Source of the DNA: DATJMJ01 sp035508795
Lineage (GTDB): Bacteria > Actinomycetota > Acidimicrobiia > Acidimicrobiales > Palsa-688
Assembly: GCA_035508795.1 (NCBI GenBank)
Contig: DATJMJ010000002.1
Span: 1-31,315, forward strand
Reading direction: 5' to 3'
Length of the DNA: 31,315 nucleotides
Every line of letters begins with the position of its first letter. Positions within the stretch are counted from its first letter, which is position 1. The notes beneath the pieces were generated by a model. That model ran no database searches. It worked only from the letters and a program-made list of their open reading frames with translations, and was not told the origin of the DNA. A program made the position numbers and the translations under genes. Below, piece after piece: positions 1-9,152 of the stretch.

Positions 1-277
1 TTTTGATGTAGTCGGCGTGGCCCGGCATGTCGACATGGGCGTAGTGGCGCTTGTCCGTCTGGTACTCGACGTGCGCGATGTTGATCGTGATCCCCCGCTG
101 CTTCTCTTCGGGCGCCTTGTCGATCTGTTCGAAGGCAGTGAAGCTGTTGTGCGAGGGGTCGTGCTGCGCCAGCACCTTGGTGATAGCCGCCGTCAACGTC
201 GTCTTGCCATGGTCGATGTGGCCCATGGTGCCAATGTTGAGGTGAGGCTTCGTGCGCTCGAATTTTTGCTTGGCCAT
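1..277 (-). CDS. tuf: Elongation factor Tu, N-terminal part (cut by window edge)
   Basis: EF-Tu is the GTPase that carries aminoacyl-tRNA to the ribosome. Only the first 92 codons are present; the rest lies beyond base 1. The protein begins MAKQKFERTKPHLNIGT and shows the G1 P-loop GHIDHGKTT, the switch I sequence RGITI and the G3 motif DMPGHAD. The ATG at 277 is preceded by GGGAG about 8 nt upstream. It is the last gene of the rpsL-rpsG-fusA-tuf series, 85 bp after fusA. In the G3 motif, Met occupies the position that is Cys in E. coli EF-Tu (DCPGHAD); this is a permissive position (Ala in mycobacteria), so I read it as lineage variation. Identity is certain. Confidence 0.98.
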   Translation of the reverse strand, partial: MAKQKFERTKPHLNIGTMGHIDHGKTTLTAAITKVLAQHDPSHNSFTAFEQIDKAPEEKQRGITINIAHVEYQTDKRHYAHVDMPGHADYIK

Positions 278-345
278 TGAACTGCTCCCTGTGCGAACCC
301 GGCCTCGGCCGGAGGCGGTCTAGTACCCTAGCAGGTGGTGGCGGT

Positions 346-363
346 GGCCGTCCTGGGACGGCC
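346..363 (-). terminator. Hairpin directly at the fusA stop codon
   Basis: A perfect inverted repeat, GGCCGTCC-TG-GGACGGCC, begins at the last base of the fusA stop codon and lies in the fusA-tuf intergenic region. No U-run follows on the minus strand. It could be a GC-type terminator or attenuator that tunes tuf read-through, or an mRNA 3'-end stabiliser. The structure is seen; the function is inferred. Confidence 0.45.
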
Positions 364-2465
364 TACTCGCCGCGCACCCTCGCAACGATCTCCTTCGAGA
401 CCGACTCGGGTACTTCCTGATAACTCTTGAACTGCATTGTGTAGGTCGCCCTGCCCTGTGTACGGCTGCGGAGGTCGGTCGCGTAACCGAACATCTCTGC
501 CAGCGGTACCTCAGCCCGGACGACCTGGCTGTTGCCCCTCTGGTCCATGCCTTCGACATGGCCGCGCCGGGAGGCGAGGTCGCCTATCACATCTCCAAGG
601 TAGTCCTCGGGGGTAACGACCTCGACTGCCATTATCGGCTCGAGGAGCACGGGGTTGGCGCGCCTGCAAGCTTCCTTGAAGCACATCGACCCGGCGATCT
701 TGAACGCCATCTCCGACGAGTCCACGTCGTGGAACGAGCCGTAGACGAGCGTCGCCCGCAGGTCGACGACCGGGAACCCGGCGAGCACGCCGGACTGCAT
801 GGCGTCCTGGATGCCGGCGTCCACCGCCGGGATGTACTCCTTGGGGATGACGCCGCCGGTGATCTTGTCCACGAACTCGTAGCCGCCACCGGGGCCAGTC
901 GGCTCGACGTTGAGCACCACGTGGCCGTACTGGCCTCGGCCGCCGGTCTGGCGGACGTAGCGGTGCTCGACCTTCTCGACGTGCTTGCGGATCGTCTCGC
1001 GGTAGGCGACCTGGGGCTTGCCGACATTGGCGTCCACCCGGAACTCACGGAGCATGCGGTCGACGAGCACCTCGAGGTGAAGCTCGCCCATCCCTCCGAT
1101 GACCGTCTGGCCTGTCTCCTCGTCAGCGTGGACCTGGAAGGTCGGGTCCTCCTCGGACAAAGATTGGAGCGCCCGCGACAGCTTGTCCTGGTCTGCCTTC
1201 GTCTTCGGCTCGACGGCGACATGGATCACTGGCTCGGGGAAGTCGAGCGACTCGAGGACGATCGGCTCGGCCGAGTCGCACAGGGTGTCGCCCGTCGTGG
1301 TGTTCTTCAGGCCGACGAGGGCGATGATGTCGCCGGCGTAGGCGACGTCGCGTGGCTCGCGGTGGTTGGCGTGCATCTGGACGATCCGGCCGATGCGCTC
1401 CTTGCGGTCCTGGGTCGAATTGAGGACGGAGTCGCCCTGGCTGATCATGCCCGAGTAAATCCTGGCGAAGACGAGCTTGCCGAGGTGCTGGTCGGCCATG
1501 ATCTTGAAGGCGAGGGCGGAGAAGGGCTCCTTGTCGTCGGCGCGCCGCTCGATGTCGAGTTGGCCCTTGACGTCCTTGCCCCTGGTCGGGGGGATGTCGA
1601 GCGGGCTCGGAAGGTAGTCGACAACGGCGTCGAGCATGGGCTGGACACCCTTGTTCTTGAAGGCCGCGCCGCAAAGTACAGGTACAGCCTGCCCGGCGAT
1701 CGTCGCCCGGCGCAGCGCCGCCTTTAGGTCGGCGGCGGTGATCTCCTCGTCGTTGAGGAACTTCTCGGTGATGGCGTCGTCGAAGGTGGACAAGGTGTCG
1801 ATCAAGGCGTGGCGGGCTTCCTCGGCCTCTTCGCTCAGGTTGGCGGGCACCGGGACGCTGCTGAAGGACTCACCCCGAGAAGAGCTCTCGTCCCAAACGA
1901 GCGCCTTCATCTCGAGCAGGTCCACAACGCCGGCGAAGCTGTTTTCGGCGCCGATGGGCAACTGGGCCACTGCGGCGGTGGCCCCCAGGCGGTCCTCGAT
2001 CATGTCTACGCAGCGACGGAAGTTGGCCCCGATGCGGTCCATCTTGTTTACGAAGCAAATGCGCGGGACACCGTACTTGTCCGCTTGCCGCCAAACCGTC
2101 TCGGTCTGAGGCTCGACGCCAGCTACGGCGTCGAAGACGGCGACCGCCCCGTCGAGGACGCGGAGCGACCGCTCGACCTCGACCGTGAAGTCCACATGGC
2201 CCGGAGTGTCGATGATGTTGATCTTGTGGTCAGCCCACTGGCAGGTGGTTGCGGCTGAGGTGATGGTGATGCCCCGCTCTTGCTCCTGCGGCATCCAGTC
2301 CATCGTGGCGCTGCCCTCGTGGACCTCACCGATCTTGTAGTTGACGCCGGTGTAGTAGAGGATCCGCTCTGTCGTCGTGGTCTTCCCCGCGTCGATATGG
2401 GCCATGATCCCGATGTTCCGGGTCCTGGCCAGCGGGAACTCTCGCTTACCTACAGGGTCAGCCAT
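363..2465 (-). CDS. fusA: Translation elongation factor G
   Basis: EF-G is the ribosomal translocase GTPase. The 700-residue length is normal for the family. G motifs appear in order: AHIDAGKTTTTER (G1, about residue 21), RGITITSAAT (G2), DTPGHVDF (G3) and NKMDR (G4). They are followed by the domain II-V signatures, including GGMGELHLEV and the domain IV stretch RQTGGRGQYGHV. The ATG at 2465 has AAGGACC/GAGG purine-rich sequence upstream. It lies 355 bp after rpsG, a longer spacer than is usual in str operons, and that spacer holds a hairpin and short tandem repeats, so it may have its own regulation. A long antisense open frame over 558-1727 is a GC-rich shadow. Identity is certain. Confidence 0.99.
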   Translation of the reverse strand: MADPVGKREFPLARTRNIGIMAHIDAGKTTTTERILYYTGVNYKIGEVHEGSATMDWMPQEQERGITITSAATTCQWADHKINIIDTPGHVDFTVEVERSLRVLDGAVAVFDAVAGVEPQTETVWRQADKYGVPRICFVNKMDRIGANFRRCVDMIEDRLGATAAVAQLPIGAENSFAGVVDLLEMKALVWDESSSRGESFSSVPVPANLSEEAEEARHALIDTLSTFDDAITEKFLNDEEITAADLKAALRRATIAGQAVPVLCGAAFKNKGVQPMLDAVVDYLPSPLDIPPTRGKDVKGQLDIERRADDKEPFSALAFKIMADQHLGKLVFARIYSGMISQGDSVLNSTQDRKERIGRIVQMHANHREPRDVAYAGDIIALVGLKNTTTGDTLCDSAEPIVLESLDFPEPVIHVAVEPKTKADQDKLSRALQSLSEEDPTFQVHADEETGQTVIGGMGELHLEVLVDRMLREFRVDANVGKPQVAYRETIRKHVEKVEHRYVRQTGGRGQYGHVVLNVEPTGPGGGYEFVDKITGGVIPKEYIPAVDAGIQDAMQSGVLAGFPVVDLRATLVYGSFHDVDSSEMAFKIAGSMCFKEACRRANPVLLEPIMAVEVVTPEDYLGDVIGDLASRRGHVEGMDQRGNSQVVRAEVPLAEMFGYATDLRSRTQGRATYTMQFKSYQEVPESVSKEIVARVRGE

Positions 2466-2505
2466 CTATCGCCTCGAGGTCCTTCTACTCTCGCTCGTCG
2501 TCTCT

Positions 2506-2568
2506 CTCAGTCCGGTGTCGCACTCAGTCCGCTGTCTCGCTCGCTCGTTGTCTTTGCTCGTTGTCTTT
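2506..2568 (-). repeat. Short tandem repeats in the fusA leader
   Basis: Two adjacent short repeats occur within the 5' leader of fusA. A 14-bp unit, ctcagtccgNtgtc (plus strand), occurs at 2506-2519 and 2523-2536 with a 17-bp period. A perfect 13-bp tandem, gctcgttgtcttt, occurs at 2543-2555 and 2556-2568. On the mRNA strand this gives a purine-rich, weakly structured leader with repeated AAAGACAACGAGC. No coding frame here looks real. Function is unknown. Confidence 0.7.
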
Positions 2569-2724
2569 GCCCGCCAAACTTGCTGACCGCATCCTCAGCC
2601 GGCGCCCTCCCGGGGGCCATCGAGCACGAGGGCTGCGGCATGGGAAGACGGGTCTGCGGCACCCGCCCTGGCACACCCCGTCCGCGCTCCCAACACCTGG
2701 TCGGGCAAAGCGTCGCGGGCAACC

Positions 2725-2769
2725 GGGCTGCCTCCTCGTCGAGCGAAGCCTCGCCGAGGCACTTAGCCC
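2725..2769 (-). terminator. Extended hairpin downstream of rpsG
   Basis: GGGCT-GCCTC (2725-2734) pairs with GAGGC (2756-2760) and, after a 4-nt bulge, with AGCCC (2765-2769). Further short pairing is possible inside the loop. It begins about 50 nt after the rpsG stop on the transcribed strand and has no U-run. It may be a partial terminator or attenuator between rpsG and fusA. Confidence 0.35.
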
Positions 2770-2820
2770 AGTTTGGTCAGGCAGGTAGTCGGTTTGGCTT
2801 GCTCATCACGTCGCCTCAGC

Positions 2821-3291
2821 TCACCAGCGGTAGTGGGCGAAAGCTCGGTTGGAGTCGGCCATCTTGTGCATGTCTTCGCGGCGCTTCACGGCCGCTCCGA
2901 GCCCGTTGGAGGCATCCATCAGCTCGCTCGCGAGCCGCTCCGACATGGTCTTTTCGCGCCGCTGCCTGGAATATCCTACCAGCCAACGGACCGAAAGCGT
3001 CGTGGCGCGCCGCGGCTTCACGTCCACAGGCACCTGGTACGTGGCGCCGCCGACCCGCCGGCTCTTCACCTCGAGCTGGGGCTTGGTGTTGTCCACCGCC
3101 CGCTTCAGGGTGCTGATCGGCTCGCTGGCGGTCTTGTCCTTGATCGTGTCGAGGGCGTCGTAGACGATCCGCTCGGCGAGGCTGCGCTTGCCCCTCGACA
3201 GGATCTTGTTGACGAGCTGGGTAACCAGCACAGAACGGTAAATGGGGTCGGGCAACAGTTCCCGGCGGGGTGCAGGTCCCTTACGCGGCAT
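2821..3291 (-). CDS. rpsG: 30S ribosomal protein S7
   Basis: S7 nucleates assembly of the 30S head by binding the 3' major domain of 16S rRNA. The 156-residue length is exact for the family. It begins MPRKGPAPRRELLPDP and contains the conserved DPIYRS, VNKILSRGKRSLAERIVYDAL and RRVGGATYQVPVDV segments, ending in AHYRW as actinobacterial S7 proteins do. The ATG at 3291 has GAGG about 5 nt upstream. It lies 24 bp after rpsL and is clearly cotranscribed with it. Identity is certain. Confidence 0.99.
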   Translation of the reverse strand: MPRKGPAPRRELLPDPIYRSVLVTQLVNKILSRGKRSLAERIVYDALDTIKDKTASEPISTLKRAVDNTKPQLEVKSRRVGGATYQVPVDVKPRRATTLSVRWLVGYSRQRREKTMSERLASELMDASNGLGAAVKRREDMHKMADSNRAFAHYRW

Positions 3292-3315
3292 ACAACCTCA
3301 GTCTCCCTCGAGCCT

Positions 3316-3684
3316 CTAAGCCTTCTTGGCCCCGTAGCGGCTACGTGCCTGCTTGCGGTCACGTACGCCTGCCGTGTCGAGCGTCCCCCGGATGACCTTG
3401 TAACGGACTCCGGGCAGGTCCTTGACGCGGCCACCGCGCACCAGGACGATGGAGTGCTCCTGGAGATTGTGCCCGACGCCGGGTATGTAGGCCGTGATCT
3501 CGAAGCCGCTCGAAAGCCGGACCCTCGCCACCTTGCGGAGAGCGGAGTTGGGCTTCTTGGGCGTGTTCGTGTAGACGCGCGTGCACACTCCACGCCTCTG
3601 CGGCGCACCCTTCAGGGCCGGGGTCTTGGTCTTTTTCGAGCTCTGCTCGCGGCCCTTGCGGACCAACTGGGCGATCGTAGGCAC
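3316..3684 (-). CDS. rpsL: 30S ribosomal protein S12
   Basis: S12 sits at the decoding centre of the 30S subunit. The family normally starts M-PTI-QQLVRKGR; here a GTG at 3684 gives exactly that register (PTIAQLVRKGRE) and a 122-residue protein. An ATG at 3759 would add 25 residues (MAPRPQGRPFGGT...). I prefer the GTG because of family length and because the upstream ATG is itself part of a good extended -10 (TGC-TATCAT), which would place the transcript start downstream of it. The SD before the GTG is weak (GGA at about -9). The streptomycin-relevant segments TPKKPNSALRK and GRVKDLPGVRY are wild type, with both lysines present. Identity is certain; the start is moderately sure. Confidence 0.93.
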   Translation of the reverse strand: MPTIAQLVRKGREQSSKKTKTPALKGAPQRRGVCTRVYTNTPKKPNSALRKVARVRLSSGFEITAYIPGVGHNLQEHSIVLVRGGRVKDLPGVRYKVIRGTLDTAGVRDRKQARSRYGAKKA

Positions 3685-3757
3685 TTGTTTTCCGAACGAG
3701 ACTTTCTTCGACTGGGGCCGCGTACCACCAAAGGGCCGCCCCTGGGGACGAGGAGCC

Positions 3758-3786
3758 ATGATAGCACGCAGGCCGGTCGTGGCCAC
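3758..3786 (-). promoter_or_regulatory. Candidate extended -10 promoter for rpsL-rpsG-fusA-tuf
   Basis: On the minus strand an extended -10, TG-C-TATCAT, lies at 3758-3766. A poor -35 (GTGGCC, 3781-3786) is 17 bp upstream. Initiation about 7 nt downstream would give a 5' leader of roughly 65 nt before the GTG start of rpsL. A separate promoter is expected because the envelope gene block separates rpsL from rpoC. Confidence 0.4.
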
Positions 3787-3905
3787 AGGCGGGACGCCAC
3801 CAACTTCAGCCAGTGGGGCACCACCGGCCACAGGCAAGCAGGCACCACCTCGAGCGGGGCGGCGGGAGCAGCAGGAATGCCAGCCCCCGGCCGGGGGAGC
3901 GCCGG

Positions 3906-3938
3906 CCCCGGGCCGGAAGTCCTCACCCCGGCCCGGGG
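3906..3938 (-). terminator. Strong GC hairpin after the secreted repeat protein gene
   Basis: A perfect 11-bp inverted repeat, CCCCGGGCCGG / CCGGCCCGGGG, with an 11-nt loop begins 12 nt after the stop codon at 3951. It has no U-run, which is common for terminators in high-GC actinobacteria. It would insulate the rpsL promoter from the upstream envelope gene. Confidence 0.6.
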
Positions 3939-3950
3939 GGCAGAAGTGCC

Positions 3951-5867
3951 TCAGGCTGCTCCCGCTCCGGCAACAACCGTCTTGGCCGCCACGGTCGGCG
4001 AGCCTTGTCCCCCGGCGTCGCCGAAGCCGGCCGCCGTGCCGTTCGCGCTTACCACCCAGTAGCCGAAACCGTCCGAGGTCCTGACGAGCGCCCTCGCCGG
4101 GGAGGGCACGAGGCCCTGGATCCTGCCGAAATGGGTGGCGCTGCCGTACGCATAGACCGCACCGCCCGAGGACAGGAGCCAATACCCCTTGCCCGTCGGC
4201 GCAGCCGCCACGCCGACTATCGGATTGGCCAGGTGGAGGTTCGCCGCCGACCCGGCAAAGGTCGCGTCGCCGTAGTTGAAGATCCCGCCGTCGGATGCAG
4301 CCAGCCAGTAGCCCTTGCCGTCGGGCGTCGCGGCGATGCCGGTGACTTTCGCAGCCAGGTGGGCTTTGGCGGCCGAACCGTAAAACTTGGCGTCGCCGTA
4401 ATTGAAAACGCCACCGTCGGCGGCAGCAAGCCAGTAGCCCTTGCCGTCCGGCGTTGCGGCGATACCCACGATGTCGGCCGCCAGGTGAGAGGCTGCCGGC
4501 GACCCGTAATTGACTGCGTCGCCGAAGCTGTAGACCTTCCCGTTGGCCGTTGCCAGCCAGTACCCGCGGCCGTCAGCGGTCGCCGCCATCCCGACGACCG
4601 GTGAGCTCTGCTCCTTGGCCGGCAGGGACCCGTAGCTCTTGGCGCTGCCCGAGGCGAAAACTTGGCCCTTGCTGGTGACTAGCCAGTAAGCACCCGAGGG
4701 GCCGGGGACGTTCGCGCCCGAGCGCGGCGAGTTGACGAGGGCGAAGGTTGCAAGCGTGCTCACGCCCCCGACTTCGGCGGTCACCACGTAACCCCCGGTC
4801 ACCTCGTTGGCCGAAAAGTCCGGGGCCGTTGCCACGCCGTCGCTGTTGGTGAGGACGGAGGCTTTATCGCCTGCGTCTGCGAACACGCCGCTCGGCCCAC
4901 TTGTCGGTGCCGAGAACACGACGCTCACCCCGGCGACGTCGTTACCGTCGGCGTCGGTGACGGTGACTGCGAGCGGGACGGGAAAATCGGTACCCAGTTC
5001 GGCGCTCTGCGACGTGCCAACGCCTGCCGCGATGGCGTCCGGCGTGCCCGCGAGGTCCGTCAGAGAGAAGGTGACCATCGACGTGTTCCCGTTGCTGCCC
5101 GATACCGACGCCGTCACGGTGAAGGGCCCCACTGTGCTGCCGGCGGTGAGGGCGGGGCTCGTCGCGATGCCCGAGGCATTGGTATCCACGGTCGCCGTCG
5201 ACCCGCCTCCGGCAAAGCTGGCACCGGCGCCGTCGTCAGTGACCACGGTAAAGGCCACCGGCGTGCCCGTGACCGGGTCTCCGTAGGCGTCCACGACACT
5301 CACCGCCAGGGGCGACGCAAAGGACGAACCTATGTGGGCCGATTGGTCGTTGCCCGAGCTCACGTTGAGGGCGCTGACCGCTCCGACCGTCGTATTGGTC
5401 AACTGGAAGGTGGCGGTGTACTGGGACGAGCCGCTGTCGACCGTTGCCGTCACCGAGTACGACCCGCTTACGCTGTTGGCGGTGAACGTCGGGGCGGAGG
5501 CAACCCCGTTTGTCCCGGTGGCGATCGTCACGGTCGTATCCCCACCGGGGAAGACGCCGCTCGCCCCGCTGGTAGGTGCGATGAATATGACGTCCGCGTT
5601 GGCAACAGGGCAGCCGCCCGTGTCGACAACTTCTGCTTCGAGAGGCGACGAGAACGACTCGCCCACCTTTGCCACCTGGCCTGCGCCGCCGTAAGCGGAG
5701 ACACCTGCTACCGTCCCGGTGCAGGCTTGGCCGGCCGCAAGGGCGGGGCCCGCGCTGAGGGCTGCTCCTACTACCCCCAATGCCGCGCCCACCGCGACAA
5801 CGGGAGCGAGGAGCGTCACGCCTGAAAGGCCTAAAGCTGCCAGCTTGAGGGTTCTTGGTTTGGGCAC
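3951..5867 (-). CDS. Secreted protein with three Ig-like modules and six 42-residue propeller-type repeats
   Basis: This is a predicted exported protein of 638 residues. A basic N-terminus and a long hydrophobic segment (about 8-44, ending near AGPALAAGQ) form a signal peptide. Residues about 52-156, 163-270 and 277-377 are three related Ig-like (Big/invasin-type) modules, each with an FxxPLxVxVxD strand, a P-[TV]-SG / GVF element and a G-[IV]-A-[TS]-[AS]-P motif. Residues 391-625 hold six repeats with the signature GYWLxxxDGGVFxYGDA. The Tyr of the YW pair falls at 394, 436, 478, 520, 562 and 603, a nearly exact 42-residue period that suggests a beta-propeller. The GTG start has GGAG 8 nt upstream. 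No catalytic motif was recognised. A surface adhesin or wall-associated role is inference. A strong hairpin follows the stop. Confidence 0.85.
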   Translation of the reverse strand: MPKPRTLKLAALGLSGVTLLAPVVAVGAALGVVGAALSAGPALAAGQACTGTVAGVSAYGGAGQVAKVGESFSSPLEAEVVDTGGCPVANADVIFIAPTSGASGVFPGGDTTVTIATGTNGVASAPTFTANSVSGSYSVTATVDSGSSQYTATFQLTNTTVGAVSALNVSSGNDQSAHIGSSFASPLAVSVVDAYGDPVTGTPVAFTVVTDDGAGASFAGGGSTATVDTNASGIATSPALTAGSTVGPFTVTASVSGSNGNTSMVTFSLTDLAGTPDAIAAGVGTSQSAELGTDFPVPLAVTVTDADGNDVAGVSVVFSAPTSGPSGVFADAGDKASVLTNSDGVATAPDFSANEVTGGYVVTAEVGGVSTLATFALVNSPRSGANVPGPSGAYWLVTSKGQVFASGSAKSYGSLPAKEQSSPVVGMAATADGRGYWLATANGKVYSFGDAVNYGSPAASHLAADIVGIAATPDGKGYWLAAADGGVFNYGDAKFYGSAAKAHLAAKVTGIAATPDGKGYWLAASDGGIFNYGDATFAGSAANLHLANPIVGVAAAPTGKGYWLLSSGGAVYAYGSATHFGRIQGLVPSPARALVRTSDGFGYWVVSANGTAAGFGDAGGQGSPTVAAKTVVAGAGAA

Positions 5868-5940
5868 TTCTTTACTCCATCTTGAGAGGACTTCGAGCTG
5901 AGGAAGTCGTTGGTTTAAGCCCCCTGAGTGAGAGGGTTTT

Positions 5941-5960
5941 GGCCCCGCGGGCCTGGGGCC
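5941..5960 (-). terminator. Hairpin after the DUF5666-like lipoprotein gene
   Basis: GGCCCC (5941-5946) pairs with GGGGCC (5955-5960) around an 8-nt loop, starting 28 nt after the stop at 5989. No U-run follows on the transcribed strand. It is a possible end of the adaptor-ATPase-permease-lipoprotein operon and lies upstream of the separately started secreted protein gene. Confidence 0.35.
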
Positions 5961-5988
5961 GTGGACCTAACCCCCTCGGACCAGCCGT

Positions 5989-7116
5989 CTAGGTGGCGGC
6001 GGGCCCACCCCCGAAGCCACCCCCGCCGCCTGCGCCGCCTGCGCCGGCGCCGGCCCCTGCACCACCAGAAGCGCCTCCGCCGTTACCCGCGCCCCCAAAA
6101 CCTCCGCCGCCGAAGCGCCCGGTGAAGGCGAAGCACCCGGTAGAGGTGGGCTGGGTGACAGTGAGACGGGTGGCGGCCACGGCACCGATGCTGTTGGTCG
6201 AGCCGAATGCCGTCGCGCACTCACCGACTTTGAGCGACGACAGGGCGGCGGTCTCGGTCTTGGTGTAGCGCGTCGCCGATGTGACGTGAACTGTTACCGC
6301 TTTGGTCGGCAAGGTTGTCCTCGACGTCGCCGTGGCGGGTCGTGCCGTAGGACGAGCGCCGCTCCTGAAGGCACCGCCGCTGAACGAGATCGTGAACCCC
6401 TCGATGCTTATCGTCGACCCGGAAACCGAAGTCACCTTCCCGGTTGCGGAAGTGATATTGACAGGCCTCGTGGTAGATGGCGTCCCAGCGGTAGTCGTGC
6501 GGGTGACGAAGGTGCCACCGCCGGCACCTCCGCCCCCGGTCCCGCCGCCGAAACCTCCGCCTCCGGCGCCCGCACCTCCGAAGCCTCCGCCGCCGAAGAA
6601 GCGCGCCCCGCCGCCCGCTCCGGCGCCCGTGCACTTACCGCTGACGGCGGCAAATATCGACACGGTGGTTGCGTCGACTGCACCGCCCGTCCCCTTCGTG
6701 CCGGTAGCGGAGATGCAGTCGCCCGCAACGACGTTGCTCAGGTGCATGGTCACGGTCGCGGTGATGCGCGTCTTGGCCGACACGTCGACGGTTGTCTGGC
6801 TTTCGGTCTCAGTGTTTTGGACCTCGAGGATCTGGCCGGTGATGCTCGCAATTTCGCCTGTCGCCGCCGAGGCAGCACCGCTCGCTCCGCCTGCGGCCCC
6901 CCCACCGCCGGCCGGGGCCGAGCCGGGGTTGCCGGTTGCCACTGCCGAGGTCGAAGTTGTCGAACCGGTCGATGCCGCCTGAGTGTTGGGAGTGGTGGTC
7001 GTCGCCTTGGCTGCGGATGCGCCTCCGCCGCATGCCGCGGCGAGAAGCGAAAGCGTGCCCAGCGCGCCCAGCGCGATTGCCCAACGCACGCCAAAACTTG
7101 TGCCGGGTCTGTTCAC
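5989..7116 (-). CDS. Duplicated DUF5666-like lipoprotein with Gly-rich tails
   Basis: This is a predicted exported lipoprotein of 375 residues. A signal peptide ends in LSLLAAAC, with Cys29 as the lipidation site. A Thr/Ser/Ala/Gly linker follows. Two copies of a beta-rich module follow, at about 86-164 and 224-331. They resemble DUF5666 (G-x-[IV]-xS[IV]xG pattern, then a VGEC/AGDC element and an A-A/DATT-[RV] strand). Each module has one Cys pair exactly 28 residues apart (C134/C162 and C300/C328), so one disulfide per module is likely. Each module is followed by a Gly-rich tract; the first contains ARFFGGGG, which also occurs in the C-terminus of the adaptor encoded three genes upstream. 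The GTG start has GGAG 9 nt upstream, 27 bp after the permease stop, so it belongs to that operon. Its molecular role is unknown. Confidence 0.8.
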   Translation of the reverse strand: MNRPGTSFGVRWAIALGALGTLSLLAAACGGGASAAKATTTTPNTQAASTGSTTSTSAVATGNPGSAPAGGGGAAGGASGAASAATGEIASITGQILEVQNTETESQTTVDVSAKTRITATVTMHLSNVVAGDCISATGTKGTGGAVDATTVSIFAAVSGKCTGAGAGGGARFFGGGGFGGAGAGGGGFGGGTGGGGAGGGTFVTRTTTAGTPSTTRPVNITSATGKVTSVSGSTISIEGFTISFSGGAFRSGARPTARPATATSRTTLPTKAVTVHVTSATRYTKTETAALSSLKVGECATAFGSTNSIGAVAATRLTVTQPTSTGCFAFTGRFGGGGFGGAGNGGGASGGAGAGAGAGGAGGGGGFGGGPAAT

Positions 7117-7143
7117 AGCAAGATGCTCCTTCTCTTTCCAGTG

Positions 7144-8357
<1,214 letters not shown>

Positions 8358-8361
<4 letters not shown>

Positions 8362-9152
8362 GCCGCGGTGTCCTCCGCTTGCACGAACCGCCCGTCCCTG
8401 AAGCGCATGACACGCTCCGCAGCGGCTGCGACGTCGGGCTCGTGCGTGATGAGGACTATCGTGCGCCCGCTTTGATGCAGCTCGTCGAACATCGCCAGCA
8501 CGTCGGCGCTCGACCGGGAGTCGAGGTTGCCGGTCGGCTCGTCGGCGAGGAGGAGGTCTGGCTCGGTGACAAGGGCGCGGGCCACCGCAACCCGCTGCTG
8601 CTGGCCACCCGAAAGCTGGTTGGGGAAATGGTTGACCCGGTTGGTGAGCCCGACGTGGTCGAGCGCCTGCATCGCCAGCAACTTGCGCTTGTGCCTGTCG
8701 ACACCCGCATAAATAAGGGGTAGTTCGACATTGCGCCAGGCGGTCAAGCGAGGGAGGAGGAAGAACTGCTGGAAAACGAAGCCGATCCGGCGGTTGCGCG
8801 TTTCTGCGAGGTGCTCCTCGTCCATCTGGCTGACGTCGGTACCGGCGAGGATGTACTGCCCCGAAGTCGGTGTGTCCAGGCAACCGAGTATGTGCATGAA
8901 AGTCGACTTGCCTGAGCCCGAAGGCCCGACGATTGAGATGTACTCACCCGGGTAGACCTTGATCGATACGCCGCGGAGCGCGTGCACCGGCTCGGCCCCG
9001 GTGAGGTAGCTCTTCCAGACGTTGCGGAACTCGACTAGCGGTGCGGTCCCGGGAGCAGCCGAAGGCGTTGCTCCGTACGGGGCGGTGCTCGTGAGAACCG
9101 GCACGGGACGGGCCGGTCCTTGCGGCTTCGAGTTGGAGGAGCCGTCCATCAT
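8358..9152 (-). CDS. MacB/LolD-type ABC transporter ATP-binding protein
   Basis: This is the cytoplasmic ATPase that powers the permease encoded immediately downstream. Of 264 residues, the first 38 or so form a Pro/Ala-rich extension that is unusual for this subfamily; the ABC domain follows from LVEFRNVWKSY. Motifs seen: Walker A GPSGSGKST, Q-loop FVFQQFFLLPRLTA, signature LSGGQQQR, Walker B LLLADEPTG with NLDS D-loop, and H-switch ITHEPD. The LLPRLTAWRNVELPL segment is typical of the MacB/LolD group. The ATG overlaps the adaptor stop (ATGA), and the stop overlaps the permease start, so the three genes are translationally coupled. A second ATG follows immediately (9149). Confidence 0.95.

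Larger units (their letters stand above)
2466..2820. other. rpsG-fusA intergenic region (355 bp)
   Basis: This is the only stretch longer than 300 bp without a gene. From the rpsG side it holds an extended hairpin at 2725-2769, then about 150 bp of GC-rich sequence in which I see no convincing promoter or small gene, then the short tandem repeats at 2506-2568, and finally the fusA ribosome-binding region. Small open frames on both strands have no recognisable start context or protein character. Confidence 0.6.

Noticed and set aside
2507..2722. 71-codon minus-strand frame in the rpsG-fusA gap
   Set aside because: No ribosome-binding site, composition like translated leader, and crosses the tandem repeats; kept as non-coding.
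3685..3759. Upstream ATG start for rpsL adding 25 residues
   Set aside because: Family length, S12 N-terminus and an overlapping -10 favour the GTG; kept only as an alternative.
2773..4062. 429-codon plus-strand frame across rpsG, rpsL and the gap after them
   Set aside because: Overlaps two certain ribosomal protein genes; no protein signature.
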